From Achatina immaculata (taxonomy: Eukaryota > Mollusca > Gastropoda > Stylommatophora > Achatinidae), in the NCBI GenBank assembly GCA_009760885.1, contig CM019715.1, forward strand, positions 23,649,642 through 23,713,641: a stretch of 64,000 nt of DNA, read 5' to 3'. The notes beneath the pieces are model-generated. The model was not told the DNA's origin. It searched no databases and saw only the letters and a list, made by a program, of their open reading frames with translations. The position numbers were made by a program, and so were the translations under genes. The stretch's first letter is position 1; each line of letters opens with the position of its first letter. Below are positions 32,321 through 43,592 of the stretch, one piece after another.

Positions 32321-33089
32321 CGAGGGACATACCGAAAGTCGTGAGCAAATATTTTTTTAAAAATCAGAATTTATATATAGAGAAAATATAAATGTATCAC
32401 ACAACCTGCATCTTTTGCACTTCATGTAGAGGTCACATGCCGTCAACTTCATGTATCACGTGACCACGCGGAGCAGAAACACAATGGCGGGTGCTGAAGT
32501 TTCGTTTCGTGAAAGTGCTGTTAATGAGTTCCTCGTTAAAGAGGAAATCCCTGCTGCTGAAATTCACCAAAGACTTCAACTTGTTTATGAAGATGTGTGT
32601 ATGAGTGACAGTAGTGTTAAGAGGTAGGTGAAAATTTTCAAGATGGAAACACGAGAATCCAATAGATGCCTCGCAGCAGTCGCCCTCGAACTGCCTCCAC
32701 TGAACGCAACGTGAAAAGTGTTGACGACATCATTAAAGAAGACAGACGTGTCATCGTATCTGAAATCGGTGTAAATCTTGGAATAGGACACAAAGCAGTA
32801 CAGGAAATGATTGAAACCCTAGCTATAGAAAAGTTTGTGCCTGCTGGGTCCCACAGGAGAGAACGTCTAGAAAGCAGTGCGTCTGTGCCTTCAGTCAGCT
32901 GGAACGGAATTATACTGGAAGGTTATTTTCAAACTTGCAGAAGGATGAGAAAAATGTGTGCAGAGAAATTGAGATTATGTTGAAAAGAGTAGAAAAAGAT
33001 GCAGGTTAAGGTGGTACATTTATATTTTCTCTATCTATAAATTCTGATTTTTAAGAAACATTTGCTCACGACTTTCGGTATGACACTCG
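32321..33089 (+). mobile_element. Deleted mariner element, copy 2 (769 bp)
   Basis: TA at 32319-32320 and 33090-33091 flanks matching inverted ends CGAGGGACATACCGAAAGTC and the complement of GACTTTCGGTATGACACTCG. The TIR continues through GTGAGCAAAT and the subterminal ATAAATGTATCAC, about 85-90 bp in all. The body aligns along its length with copy 1 and has the same internal deletion endpoint after the TGGGTCCCA codons. The reading frame is broken by a TAG (AGAGGTAGGTG, about 32624) and a 1-bp deletion near 32639; only 32666-32983 is open. Confidence 0.9.
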
Positions 33090-33204
33090 TATACACGGAT
33101 GACTCAATGACTCGGAACAACAGAAGTGGTCGGGGTTTTGTTGCCTAACGAAATGGAAGAGTAATGGCACAGGGTTCGGGAGCCTTTGAAGTCAGCATTT
33201 CAAG

Positions 33205-33565
33205 CATGCGAATGGAAATTGTCAATTGCAATGGAATGTTGCGAATCCCCTGGACAGCAAAAATAACTAATGAAGAATGTATGAGAAGAGCTGGAGAGAC
33301 AAAAAACCTTGTCAGAAAGATAAGAGAGAGACAATGTACTTTCATAGGACATGCAATGAGAAGAGGGGGCATTGAAAATATTATAACAACAGGAAAAATA
33401 GAAGGAAGAAGATCAAGAGGAAGACCAAGAGAAATGATAGTGGACAGTCTGACGGGTTGGTGTGAGAGATCACCAACTGAACTGATGGCCTGCATGAAGA
33501 ATCGGGTACTCTGGAGAAGCATAATAGCCAACGCCAGTCGGCACGGCACCTGATGATGATGATGA
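33205..33565 (+). mobile_element. LINE-D 3' copy
   Basis: It encodes RIPWTAKITNEECMRRAGE, RQCTFIGHAMRRGGIEN, SRGRPREMIVDSLTG and WRSIIANASRHGT in one frame (33164-33553), closely matching the minus-strand copy at 23106-23876, and ends in (GAT)n. The N-terminal codons of that frame are flank. Confidence 0.88.
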
Positions 33566-33569
33566 ATGG

Positions 33570-34160
33570 AATGTTTAGTTGCTCATGATATGTTTAATGG
33601 TGTCTTTGTGACGGATTCACAGAGTATGCACCGTACGATCGAGAAGAGTTTGCTTCGAAAAGAATGTGTTCATCTGTTAAGTCAGTCAACTGTAACAAGA
33701 CTAAAATGGCTTTACTGTCCGGGGAATGCCGGAATATATGGCAATGAAGTGTTAGACAGACTTGCTGGACAAGTTTAAGTAAACGGCAGACTGACAACGA
33801 ACAAAGGGGACATTGCTAAGGCTCTGTTGAACAGACTGCGGGAAAATGAAGAGCGGGAATGGAAGAACAATGTAGCTGTGAGGAGACTGCTGGAGCTAGG
33901 ACAAATTAAAGTGCTGGTAGGATATCTGAACCATATGACAGAAAACACATAGTAAACAAGCAACATTTGACAGGAACTATCAGCAAACATTCTCTTGGAT
34001 TGATGCAGCGGCATGCGGCGGAGTATATATGGGGTTGTCCCAAAAGTATTAAAGCCGGAATCTGAATTTTGAACTTTGAACTTTGAAGGACAGGAAAACC
34101 ACGACACACCTAATAGCCCATATACCGCAACTTCCACCAGCGACTCGCAAGACATGTAGT
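33570..34160 (+). mobile_element. LINE-I fragment with RNase H
   Basis: VTDSQSMHRTIE and WLYCPGNAGIYGNEVLDRLAGQ (33566-33778) are the second and last active-site regions of a retroelement RNase H (D in TDSQS; D in the ADRLA-like box). The usual His before AG is Asn here (PGNAG instead of PGHAG). Codons for RLRENEEREW and RRLLELGQIK follow in shifted frames. RNase H is typical of the Jockey, R1, I and LOA groups, so this differs from LINE-A to LINE-G. The sequence after 33960 is too decayed to read. Confidence 0.75.
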
Positions 34161-34600
34161 GTTATATTTTTCTCTGGAAAACACCGTCATTTTCAATGAG
34201 AATAAAATTCCAAGCGGCGGCTCGGTTCTGTGGTACTAAAATGTGGCACTGGATGTATTACCCTAATCATTCTCCGAAAGGACACATTCTGAGGTATATT
34301 TAGAATATTAAACTCTTACAATATGCTCTAATCTTGCAGATTGTAGCCTTTTTATTTATTATTAGTCTGTCTACACGACAAATAATATTGAAAAATAATA
34401 CAATATAAAATGTCACTAGTCTCAAATAACTGCGAAGGATAAATGCACCATTTATATGCTACAGAGCAAATGACTGACCGGTCGTTGCTTCAGTCATAGT
34501 TTTTGAGATGACAGCTGACCGATAAGAAAGCGTCACGTGATTTGCTGACGCCGCTTGGAATGATTTCTCTGTATTTCGATATTTCAGATAAATACGATCA
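34161..34600. other. Unassigned DNA
   Basis: About 440 bp of AT-rich DNA with no recognisable feature. Confidence 0.45.
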
Positions 34601-34602
34601 AT

Positions 34603-36117
34603 CAAACATATTAAACGTCATGATAATTTAGAGAAGACAATCTTTGAATAGTACATAAAAGGAAAAAGGAAGAGACTGTTTGATTGATTGATCTTTATTT
34701 CAAAAGAGTTAAGAATTGGGCACGCAGGCCCATCTGACAATCTGCCCTTTATCATACATCTTTCACTCTATTCCAGACATTCTACAAATATGCTATTCAT
34801 GTAACAAACATAATTAACATTGAAGCTGAGAGACATAAAATAAAATATAACATTTGCGTTTCGCTCTTATCCATTCGCTCAGTACAGAAGTAACTACATA
34901 CATATATAAATATAAAAAAAATTTTCGGAACTATTCAGAATAAACAGTTAACTGTATACGGTGTCTGTAAGAGCAGTCTAAAATAATTTTTAAATTTTAT
35001 GATTCATGGAGGCATGTAGTCGACATGAAATAGATATTGGGAAAGTTTGTAGTTGTAGGAAGGAGTATAATTTATATTTTTTTTATACAGGATGGGAGGG
35101 TATTCCAAAGATGAGCAGCAGAATAACTAAAGCTTTTCTTGTAAAGATCAAGTCTAGGTTTTGGAAGATATATATTGTTCAAGCGTTGGCTGCACTTAAA
35201 TTTAATGGGTTAAATTTAAACAGGTTCCACAGATAAGGCGGGGCATGTCGTGAAAGAATATGATGTACTAACATGGCTTTGTTGAAGATGAACCTGTTCT
35301 TAAGTGGCAGTATTTTGATACGTTTGTGTTGGTTAGCTGTTTGTGCTTGGTCTTTGTCACTAATACGCTTTACTTCTCGCTTTTGGAATGAGCAAAGCCT
35401 CTTTGTATTTGACACTGAGCAACCATCCCAGATTGTTGAGCAATAGTCTAAATGTGTTTGAATATGTGATATGTAGTATGTCTTCCTTGTGTCTTGGTCG
35501 ATCAAGTGCTTAATTTTGGCTATCTGGTACACTTTTTGTGCGATGAGTTTTGTTAGACCTTGCACATGAGAGTTTCAGGTCAGATGTTGGTCAGTAATAA
35601 GACCTAGTGTTTTGTGCTTGCTAACGTTTTCTGTCTGTGATGTTTCCGTGCTGAGCCGAAGTGTTGTTTGTGTTGCGTTTTGTAGTTTCTGTCTTGTTGT
35701 TATGAGCATTGATTTTGTTTTATCGGTATTTATAATCATGCCATTGTTTTTGCTTCATCTTCGACCTGAAGAGTTGATTCTATATTAAGACAATCGTAGT
35801 CACTAGACTGTGCAGTCATCAGCAAAAAGGTCACAAGAAGAGAGTTTAATATGAAGTGGAAGATCATTGATATAGATAGCAAAGAGCAACGGGCCTAGAG
35901 TAGAACCTTGCGGAACACCAGTGTCAACTATAGCAGAATTTGATAGAGAATTGTTGAAGAATAGAGAGGAAGACCAAGGCGAAGATGACTGCAAAGACAT
36001 CGTTGATGATCTGCGATTGGACGCATTAGCAGCAAAGCATCTTGCTTACAACCGAGAGGCCTACAGGAGAGCAGTTAGGGAGGCAAAGTTCCGCAAAGGA
36101 CACGCAACTGACTGACG
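34603..36117 (+). mobile_element. LINE-A copy split by LINE-H
   Basis: The left piece (34603-34676) reads ATATTAAACGTCATGATAATT..., ending GGAAAAAGGAAGAG. The right piece (about 35941-36117) resumes with AGAGAGGAAGACCAAGGCG and ends CGCAACTGACTGAC. In intact LINE-A copies these sequences are adjacent (GGAAAAAGAAAGAGAGGAAGACC), so the two pieces are one insertion interrupted by 34677-35940. Confidence 0.88.
34677..35940 (-). mobile_element. LINE-H (CR1/Jockey-like) copy inside LINE-A
   Basis: On the minus strand it encodes, in broken frames, the RT palm (VDTGVPQGSTLGPLLFAIYI and the active-site LFADDCTV, 35803-36000). It then encodes the C-terminal part HIQTHLDYCSTIWDGCS and NRFIFNKAMLVHHILS (35179-35565). 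GVPQGSTLGPLLF with FADD is the form seen in CR1, L2 and Jockey-type LINEs, not RTE. The 3' end is (AATC)n, seen as GATTGATTGATC at 34681-34692. The duplication at its ends is short (AGAG or slightly longer). Confidence 0.85.
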
Positions 36118-36422
36118 ATCAGTCATTCCAAGGATCACTCAGTTTTTAATAAATCTGTGACTGCGGAAACACAAAACATGAATTAATATGGGACATAGTT
36201 CTGTGTTCTGCTTGGTTTATGTTGCCATTTTTGTATGCAGGAAACTCTCTACTATAGAGAGCGGAACAACAACACAACTCCTTCAGATCATCAGAGGAAG
36301 TACCCCCTCCCCCAGACAAGTGTTTCGGCCCCATTAAACTCCTGACACTCTAAGTGGGGGGGGGCCTTTCTGAGTCATGACTCACAGAGGTCTTGTGAGT
36401 TGTTGCTTTCTTGTGTTTTATC
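36118..36422. other. Unassigned DNA
   Basis: About 300 bp with a G-run at 36355-36363 and no recognisable feature. Confidence 0.45.
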
Positions 36423-36746
36423 CAAAAAAGAACAAATATATCCATACTACAAGAATTTAAATTTAATTGAAGAACGCTGACCAGTAAAGGGGATTAAACT
36501 GAGAAAACTCAAATATTTTGGACATATTAAACATCATGATAATTTAGAGAATACCGTATTGTAAGGGTACATAATGGGAAAAAGAAAGAGAGGAAGACCA
36601 CGTCGAAAATGGCTGCAAGACATCGTTGATGATCTGGAAATGGATGCATCAGCAGCAGGCCATCTTGTTCACAACCGAGAGGCCTACAGGAGTGCTGTTA
36701 TAGAGGCAAAGTTTCATAAGAACATGCAAATGAATGAATGAATGAG
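36423..36746 (+). mobile_element. LINE-A 3' half
   Basis: From AAAAAAGAACAAATATATCC through YFGHIKHHD and KRKRGRPRRKWLQD codons to ATGCAAATGAATGAATGAATGAG, a (TGAA)n rather than (TGAC)n tail. Confidence 0.87.
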
Positions 36747-36759
36747 TTTGTATATATGT

Positions 36760-36957
36760 GTTCTTTTTATGTCCATGATATTCTGCTGTAGCATTTACAT
36801 TCAAAGGGTTTTCTTTGTTTCTCAGCTGCTTTGTTATGTGTCCAGGTCTCATAGGCATATGTTGCGGTGGGAAAGATGGATGTCCTTAAAAATCTTCTCT
36901 TTGTAGTTCTGTCTTTTCCTCTCTACAGCTTCTTTGAAGAGCTATAAATGTTAATTA
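36760..36957 (-). mobile_element. LINE-A internal piece, inverted
   Basis: Complement of the TYACETWT-like block (here TYAYETWT) and IFKDIHLSH region. It begins exactly at the CATGGACATAAAAAGAACA codons where the plus-strand piece at 36423 starts. The two pieces are complementary halves of one LINE-A, in opposite orientations. Confidence 0.82.
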
Positions 36958-37892
36958 ATTATTAATTTTGCTAAATCTCGTTAGTTGATTTCACGTATTT
37001 TCAATATTTTTTATGACGAAATAAAAAACACTTCTACAGTGCACTGTACTGCGATGGCTGTCTCGGGAAAAATCACTCCCGCAACTGTCTGAGTTTCTAG
37101 CTGAATTAGCTGTTTTTAGGGTGGGGGATTTGTGGAGCCTGATTTTTACTTGAAAGAGCCACTACCAGAGAAACTATGATTACGCAGGATATTCGGCAGG
37201 CAGATATTTTCTCGAACATGATCTAAATGAGCTTGACTTTTCAAAGAAAGCAGATTCGCATGTTTTTGTTCTTGCTAATGATAAAATTAGATTATTAGAG
37301 CGTTCATGTGAAAATTAGAATTATAAACAGCTTCCCAGAACTCAAATAAGTTTTCTGAATAAATCAGTGGTGATACTCATGAATATGATTTTCTGACAAT
37401 ATCTTTTTGCAATGTGACAACATTTGAAAGATCTTCAGATCTAAATCAATATTTTCCAGATAACCAAAACATAAGAATACAAGATTGTGCAGGGATAAAG
37501 GATCGTTTAAAGTGCAAAACAGATCGCCTGATTTGAATTTTAATGAATAGAAAGAGCTCCATGTTATGATTTCAGACTCTACACTGGACGTTAGCTTTGA
37601 GAAGCTGCCACTTGTTGAGTGCACAAAAATGAAGCAGAGTGTTCACAGGTATTTGAAAAGTCCATCCAAACATTTCTCACTTTTCTTAATATTTTATTTA
37701 AGCCAGACACTGAAGATTCATACAAACATTAAAACTGTCATTTTTCTCATTACAGTTTTTATTTGTTAAAATTTTAACATTTTGCTATGCAAGATATTTA
37801 ATTCTGTAAACATGTAATAAATGTATTCTGCTGTTTGTACTTGAGTTAAAAAATGAACTCTGAGAATGCGTCAAGTTTATGTCAAGTACATT
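36958..37892. other. Unassigned DNA
   Basis: About 930 bp of AT-rich DNA, no recognisable gene or repeat. Confidence 0.45.
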
Positions 37893-38098
37893 TTAAAATG
37901 TATTTCTAGTACGGGAAATATCCTTTTTAAAATGTATTTCTAGTACGGGAAATATCCTTTTTAAAATGTATTTCTAGTACGGGAAATATCCTTTTCAAAA
38001 TGTATTTCTAGTACGGGAAATATCCTTTTCAAAATGTATTTCTAGTACGGGAAATATCCTTTTCAAAATGTATTTCTAGTACGGGAAATATCCTTTTA
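37893..38098. repeat. 34-bp minisatellite, 6 copies
   Basis: TAGTACGGGAAATATCC followed by TTTTNAAAATGTATTTC, at an exact 34-bp period with very little divergence. Confidence 0.95.
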
Positions 38099-38209
38099 AA
38101 AATTAAGTGAAAATGAAAAAAAAATGTCGAAACGCTTACCTCAGGGCGTGGGGAGGGGGGGTTGGGGTAAGTTGGTGTGTGTACCTCTTCGATGATCCGA
38201 GGAGTTGTG

Positions 38210-38560
38210 CCATTGTCTCGGTCTCTAAACACACTTTCCTGGCTTATGCGAGTAATACAATACGCACTGACATTTTGCTGGTGTCTCTCCCTCTACAACA
38301 CACTTTCCTGCTTTATGTACATTATACAATACACACTGAAGTTTTGGTGTTGTCTCGTCCCCTATAACAGACTTTCCTGACTTATGCACGTAATACAATA
38401 CACACTGAAGTTTTGGTGTTGTCTCGTCCCCTATAACAGACTTTCCTGACTTATGCACGTAATACAATACACACTGAAGTTTTACTGTTGTGTCGCCCTC
38501 TACAAAAACTTTCCTGACTTATGCACGTAATACAATACACACTGAAGTTTTATTGCTCCA
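38210..38560. repeat. ~69-bp minisatellite, 5 copies
   Basis: Units contain ACTTTCCTGACTTATGCACG, AATACAATACACACTGAAG and GTGTTGTCTCGTCCCCTA. The two central units (38371, 38440) are nearly identical and the outer ones diverged. Confidence 0.93.
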
Positions 38561-38792
38561 GAACCACCACGACAGCAGCAGCCATTTATTTAAAGGTTTG
38601 TAAACTACAAAAGTCCAATCAATTCACAAGATAAAGTAGTTTTTACATCATTAGCTCTCTCCGGCTTGAACATTCGACAAATTCTATTTTTAAACCGCCA
38701 ATGATATATTCTGTCACAAGAAAACAAAAATAGCATAAGAGTAACATATTTTCTGTAAAACATGAAGATCGTTATGTAAAAATAATCAGCCA

Positions 38793-41085
38793 ATCAGTCA
38801 GTCATTTGCATGTCCCTTGCGGAGCTTTGCCTCCCTGACAGCTCTCCTGTAGGCCTCTCGGTTGGAAGTAAGATGCCCTGCTGCTGATGCATCCATTTGC
38901 AGATCATCAACAATGTCTTGCATGCATCTTCTTACTGATCTTCCTCTCTTTCTTTTTCCTATTATGTACCCTTCCAAGACGGTCTTCTCTAGATTATCAT
39001 GACTTTTAATGTGTCCAAAATATTTAAATTTTCCCTGTTTAATCCTCTTTACAAACAAACCTTCTTCAATATTAAGTTCTTGTAGTATGAATATATTTGT
39101 TCCTTTTGTGTCCATGATATTCGAGGGACTCTTCTGTGGCATTTACATTCAAAGGCATTTATATGTTTCTCAGCTGCTTTGTTAAGTGTCCAGGTCTCAC
39201 AGGCATATGTTGGGATGGAAAAGGTGCATGCGCTTAGAAATCTTATTTTTGTAGTTCTGTCTGTTATTCTCTACAACTTATTTAGTTGTTTTATTTTTTG
39301 AAAAGCTATAGATGTCCTCCTTTTAATTTCCCTTATTGTTTCTCCATTATTAGTTATTGGTTAGTAATGATCAAAGATATTCAAACTCTCAACCTCTTCC
39401 AATTTTTCCTCAGTGATACATATTTCAGTTGCCTATTTTTTTGTCAGCTGTCATCAATTTAGTTTTCTTCGCATTAATATAGAGGTTTTGCTCTTCACTG
39501 TTCTTACGAACTGACATAAGTTGTTCAATTCCTTTTTGTGTTGTGGATACTAATACTGTGTCATCAGCATATCTAATCTCTGGTACTTTATAACATCCAA
39601 TTTTTATGGCATCGTAATATTCTTTGTCTACATCTTCTCTAACATTCCTCATTATATTTTCAGTATACAAGTTAAATAAGTAAGGCGACAATATGCACCC
39701 CTGACGGACCCCTTATTTTATGTCAAACCAAGTTGTTTCACCATTTATTCTTACTGCTGCCTGTTGGTCTAGATACAGCAGTGATGTTAATTGTATCAAA
39801 TGTGTTTGAAATCCCATTTTTTTCCATTATTTCCCAAAGTTTCTAGTGTTATACACAAACAGATGTCTTTGAATAGTCTATAAAAGATAAATACAGATTC
39901 ACATTAAATTCTCTGCATTTCTCTTTTATTAATCTTATATGATCTCTTGTTCTTCTTTGTAAAACCATATTAATTTCTTCTATTTTCTTATGAAGTTTAC
40001 CCATTATGATTTTGAAACGAATTTTACTTGCATGTTCTGTAGTGTGTGCATAATTTCAGGTTACCCTATTTTCGGTAGTGGTATGAATGTAATTATTTTC
40101 CATTCTTTTGGCCAAACACCTGAATGCCATATTTGTTTTTTACACAGTGCATGATAGATTTTAGCACATTCCTTTCCTCCTGTCTTAATATGTTTAGCTG
40201 TTATCTCATAACATCCTGGTGATTTACCATTTTTCGGATTCTTTATTGCCCATAAAATTTCTGAAATTGTTTGTTCGGGTTCTTTCTCCTCCAGTAATAA
40301 TTCACATTGTTCATTTCTGTCCTGACAGTCAGTTTTTGTATCGTACATGCCTCTACAATATTTCTTCCATATTTCTAGAGTTTCCTCTCCTCCGGCAAAG
40401 TTTCTCCCATCTCGTCACAAATTACATTTAGAGTAGATGAGACATTTCTCGTCAATGTCTTCATTTCTTTAAACATTTCACTAACTCTTCCACCTTCTGA
40501 CGTCCTTCTGTTATTTCACAAGAATCTTGTATGTATTGTTTTTGTTTTTTTCTTATGTTTCTTCTTTTGTTAAAGATTTTTATTCCGCCCTGTTATGTGA
40601 CACTTTCCATTTCGTCTTCATTTCTCTATGTTGTTTTATTAGTTCTAATGTATCTGTTGTAATTTATTCATTCCTTTTTTTTATGTCTTTACTGGAACCA
40701 TATCTTTAGCTGCTCTTATTAAGATATCTCTGTCCTGCGTAGCCAGTTCATCTTATGTCATCTTCTCCTGTACAGCCATCAGTATCTCAAAATGGCTCTT
40801 CACTTCTACCTCGTGTTGTTCTGGTATTTTTGTAAGATCAAAGCGCAGTGGTTTTGGTCCCCTGTCTTTTTTATCTTTATCTTCATGTCTGCTATTAATA
40901 ACTCATGGTCCGTGTCACAATCAGCACCTGGTAAAGTTTTTGCTGACGTTATACTTGATCTCCATCTTCTTTGCGCTAAAATGTAATCTATTTGATTCTT
41001 GGTTTTACCATCAGGTGATGCTCCATGTGTAAAGTCTTCTTGGATGTTTTCTAAAAAGCGTTTCAGCCACCATTAGCCCATTTTC
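38793..41085 (-). mobile_element. LINE-A copy, longest (~2.3 kb), with endonuclease end
   Basis: It runs from (TGAC)n (CAGTCAGTCATTTGCATG, 38793) through the C-terminal domain, RT (YADDTVLVS at about 39555-39580; the ILWAIKNPKNGKSPGCYEITAK block at 40061-40348) and the pre-RT linker. It reaches the C-terminus of an AP-like endonuclease at about 40770-41060. Numerous frameshifts and stops (for example TAA in the IK-GVRQG block at 39715) make it old. It is the only copy here that shows the endonuclease. Confidence 0.88.
40780..41060 (-). pseudogene. LINE-A AP-endonuclease C-terminus
   Basis: The minus strand reads FLENIQEDFTHGASPDGK, then NQIDYILAQRRWRSSI and TLPGADCDTDHELLIADM. This is the end of the exonuclease-endonuclease-phosphatase fold used by APE-type LINEs to nick target DNA: the NQIDYI strand and the terminal catalytic S/T-D-H box are present. 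The Asp-His pair is intact in DTDH. Everything N-terminal of FLENIQEDF is missing. Confidence 0.85.
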
Positions 41086-41221
41086 CATGCAAAATGCCAC
41101 TAGAATGTCACCTGCCTCATTTCTATGCCCTATACTAAATTTTCCGAAAATGTAACAATAATATGTAACAATATATAACAAATAACATATAATCCGTAGT
41201 CAAATTTTAAAATTGTTTAGA

Positions 41222-41345
41222 ACTCTACAGAACTGCAGACATTCATCTTTTCTTCCATGTAGACATTCATCTTTTCTTCATGTAAACATTCATCTTTTCT
41301 TCTATGTAGACATTCATCTTTTTATCCATGCAAACATTTATCTTT
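41222..41345. repeat. 24-bp minisatellite, 5 copies
   Basis: GACATTCATCTTTTCTTC with CATGTA or TATGTA. Confidence 0.92.
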
Positions 41346-41668
41346 CTTACGCTGAACCTCTTTCAAATATAAAAATACGCTTCAAATGTTCAGTGTTGCC
41401 ACGTACGTCACGTATTCATACGGCAATTAATCTTTTTTTTTTACTTTACGCAAACTGCAATAAAATGCTCAATTTCAGCACGTAGAAAGGAAAAGCCATT
41501 TCATTCTAAATAGATTCAGTCATCCAGAACAATGATTTCATGGATCATTAGAGAGAAATTTCCGTCAATATATTTCTTTTCCAAACAAAAAAAAAACATC
41601 TAACATAAAGTAAAGTGAACTTATTGCAGACTAAGAAATCCAAGTATGGATTTATGAAAAAAATCATA

Positions 41669-41709
<41 letters not shown>
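41346..41709. other. Unassigned DNA with (C)n(CT)n run
   Basis: C-run followed by (CT)n at 41671-41708; otherwise nothing recognisable. Confidence 0.6.
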
Positions 41710-41710
<1 letters not shown>

Positions 41711-42055
41711 AAGGCGTAGGAAATCATGTCCTTCCATAACCCTCGATCCCTCAAATGGCTTGTCACTGAGCATTTCCCGTGCAAGAATGCCAAACCACCA
41801 ATCGTATTTTCTCTCTGTCTACCTCTGTCTCTTTTGCCTTCGATCTTCCCTGTTGCCATTACATGCTCTAGCTCACCTCCCCTCCAAACACGCCCCACAA
41901 ATGAGAATTGTTGTTTCCTGATCTTCGTTATAATTTTCTTTGTTTCTTGTGCCTCTTTCAGTACTTCCTCACTCGATGTTATCGCTGTCCTTGCTATCTT
42001 TAGCATTCTTCTTAGGAACCACATTTCAGCTGATTCTAACCTCCTTTCAGGTTTT
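41710..42055 (-). mobile_element. LINE-D2 3' region
   Basis: WFLRRMLKIARTAITSSEEVL, RKQQFSFVGRVWRGGELEH, ATGKIEGKRDRGRQRE and LWKDMISYALR in one frame (41548-42024). It has the same layout as LINE-D but clearly diverged (GRQRE for GRPRE). The frame continues past the element end into an (AG)n run, so the last ~45 residues are not LINE protein. Confidence 0.85.
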
Positions 42056-42139
42056 TACCAGATAATAAACTTTACAAAAATTCAAACTAAAGTACATACG
42101 CTGGTATGTTAGGGAAAGGAAACATTAGTCTGGAACGCA

Positions 42140-42415
42140 GCTGTAAAGATAATTAGTCAGTCCCTTGAGTATCCCTGGCATGTCGCTTGTGGAACTTTGC
42201 CTCGCTGTAGGCCTCTCGGTTGTAAGCAAGATGCCCTGCTTCTGATGCATCCATTTCCAGATTATCAACCATGTCTTCCAGCCATCTTCGCCTTGGTCTT
42301 CCTCTCTTTCTTTTTCCCATTATGTATCATTCCGAGATGGTCTTCTCTAAATTCTCATGACGTTAAATGTGTCCAAAATATTTAGGTTATCTCTGTTGAA
42401 TCCTCTTTACTGAGA
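42140..42415 (-). mobile_element. LINE-A 3' fragment
   Basis: Complement of the terminus (GGCATGTCGCTTGTGGAACTTTGCC), the RRWLEDMVDNL codons and KRKRGRPRRRW. It ends near the RLLSKEDS/YFGHI region. The tail is reduced to AGTCAGTC. Confidence 0.83.
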
Positions 42416-43115
42416 AAACTTAAATATCAAAGATAATAGAACACACAATTTTTAGTGGCTGTAACAGTCTGTCACTTTCGAATTTGCCCTTTTCCTTAGC
42501 ATTTTTGGACGTTGACCAGATGTGACTTCTCATTTAATGCAGTTTTTTAAAATGAAGAACGTGTAAGGTACTGAAAGTTCAAACATTGAAAATGATATTT
42601 AAACTTAATTTATGACAAGAATGCACTTTTTTCTCACTTTCTAAGCCGATGTAACAGTGCTGGGTGCTGTGAGCAATCTTCAAGGAGCAGTAAACGAGAG
42701 TATTTCACAGTACGGAAACGCGTGGCCACGGCACGAGAAAGGAAACTCCCTCAATGGAAAGTCTTGATTAGCTGGGTTAGAAGGCTGTAGCGAAGAAAAG
42801 CCACTTTTTTCCCTGCTTAGCGATGACTGCGAGAGAATGAGAACTCATTTCCATTCTATTCTCGGGAGTATCGCAGAGAAGAAGTCCAATCTGGCAGTCG
42901 TGAAGGTGGAAGATTTTTCTAGATAAAGAAGTGAGTAATAGCGAACAGATTTTCAACTCCATTGTATTTAGGAATCTTGATCTCACTTGGAACATATGTA
43001 AACTTGATGGGAATCTTTATTGAAAACTATGCACCGAGAGTATCCTTTGTACGCTTTAAACAGAGGGCAGAAAATTTGTGACAAGGAATGTACGGCCAGT
43101 TTTTCTTTCATTTTT
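42416..43115. other. Unassigned DNA
   Basis: About 700 bp, no recognisable gene or repeat. Confidence 0.45.
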
Positions 43116-43117
43116 AC

Positions 43118-43592
43118 AAAAGGGTAAAAGATGGTGCTATAACGTAGCTTATCCTTCCACTCTTGTACACAAAAGATCGTGCTATAACGTAGCTTATCCT
43201 CCCACTCTTGTACACAAAAGATCGTGCTATAACGCAGCGAATCCTCCCCACTCCTGTACACAAAAGATCGTGCTATAAGGTAGCGTACCCCCTTACTCTT
43301 GTACACAAAAGATAGTGCTATAACGTAGCGTATCCTCTCCACCCTTGTACACAAAAGACTATAACGTAGCTTATCCTCTCCACTCTTGTACGCAAAAGAT
43401 GGTGCTATAACGTAGCTTATCCTCTCACTCTTGTACACAAAAAGCTGGTGCTATAACGTAGGTTATGCTCTCCCTTCTTGTACACAAAAAGATGGTGCTA
43501 TAACGTAGTTTATCCTCTCCACTCTTCTGCACAAAAAATGATGCTATAACGTAGCTTACCTTCTATATTCTTGTACACAAAAGGAATTGCTA
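43118..43592. repeat. ~46-bp minisatellite, about 10 copies
   Basis: GTGCTATAACGTAGCTTATC, then CTCYCCACTCTTGTACACAAAAGAT. Period varies from 37 to 49 bp; one unit (43345-43385) lacks the GATGGTG part. Confidence 0.93.

Noticed and set aside
43118..43592. Repeated TATAACGTAGC as promoter or operator sites
   Set aside because: Simply part of the ~46-bp minisatellite unit, with no adjacent gene.
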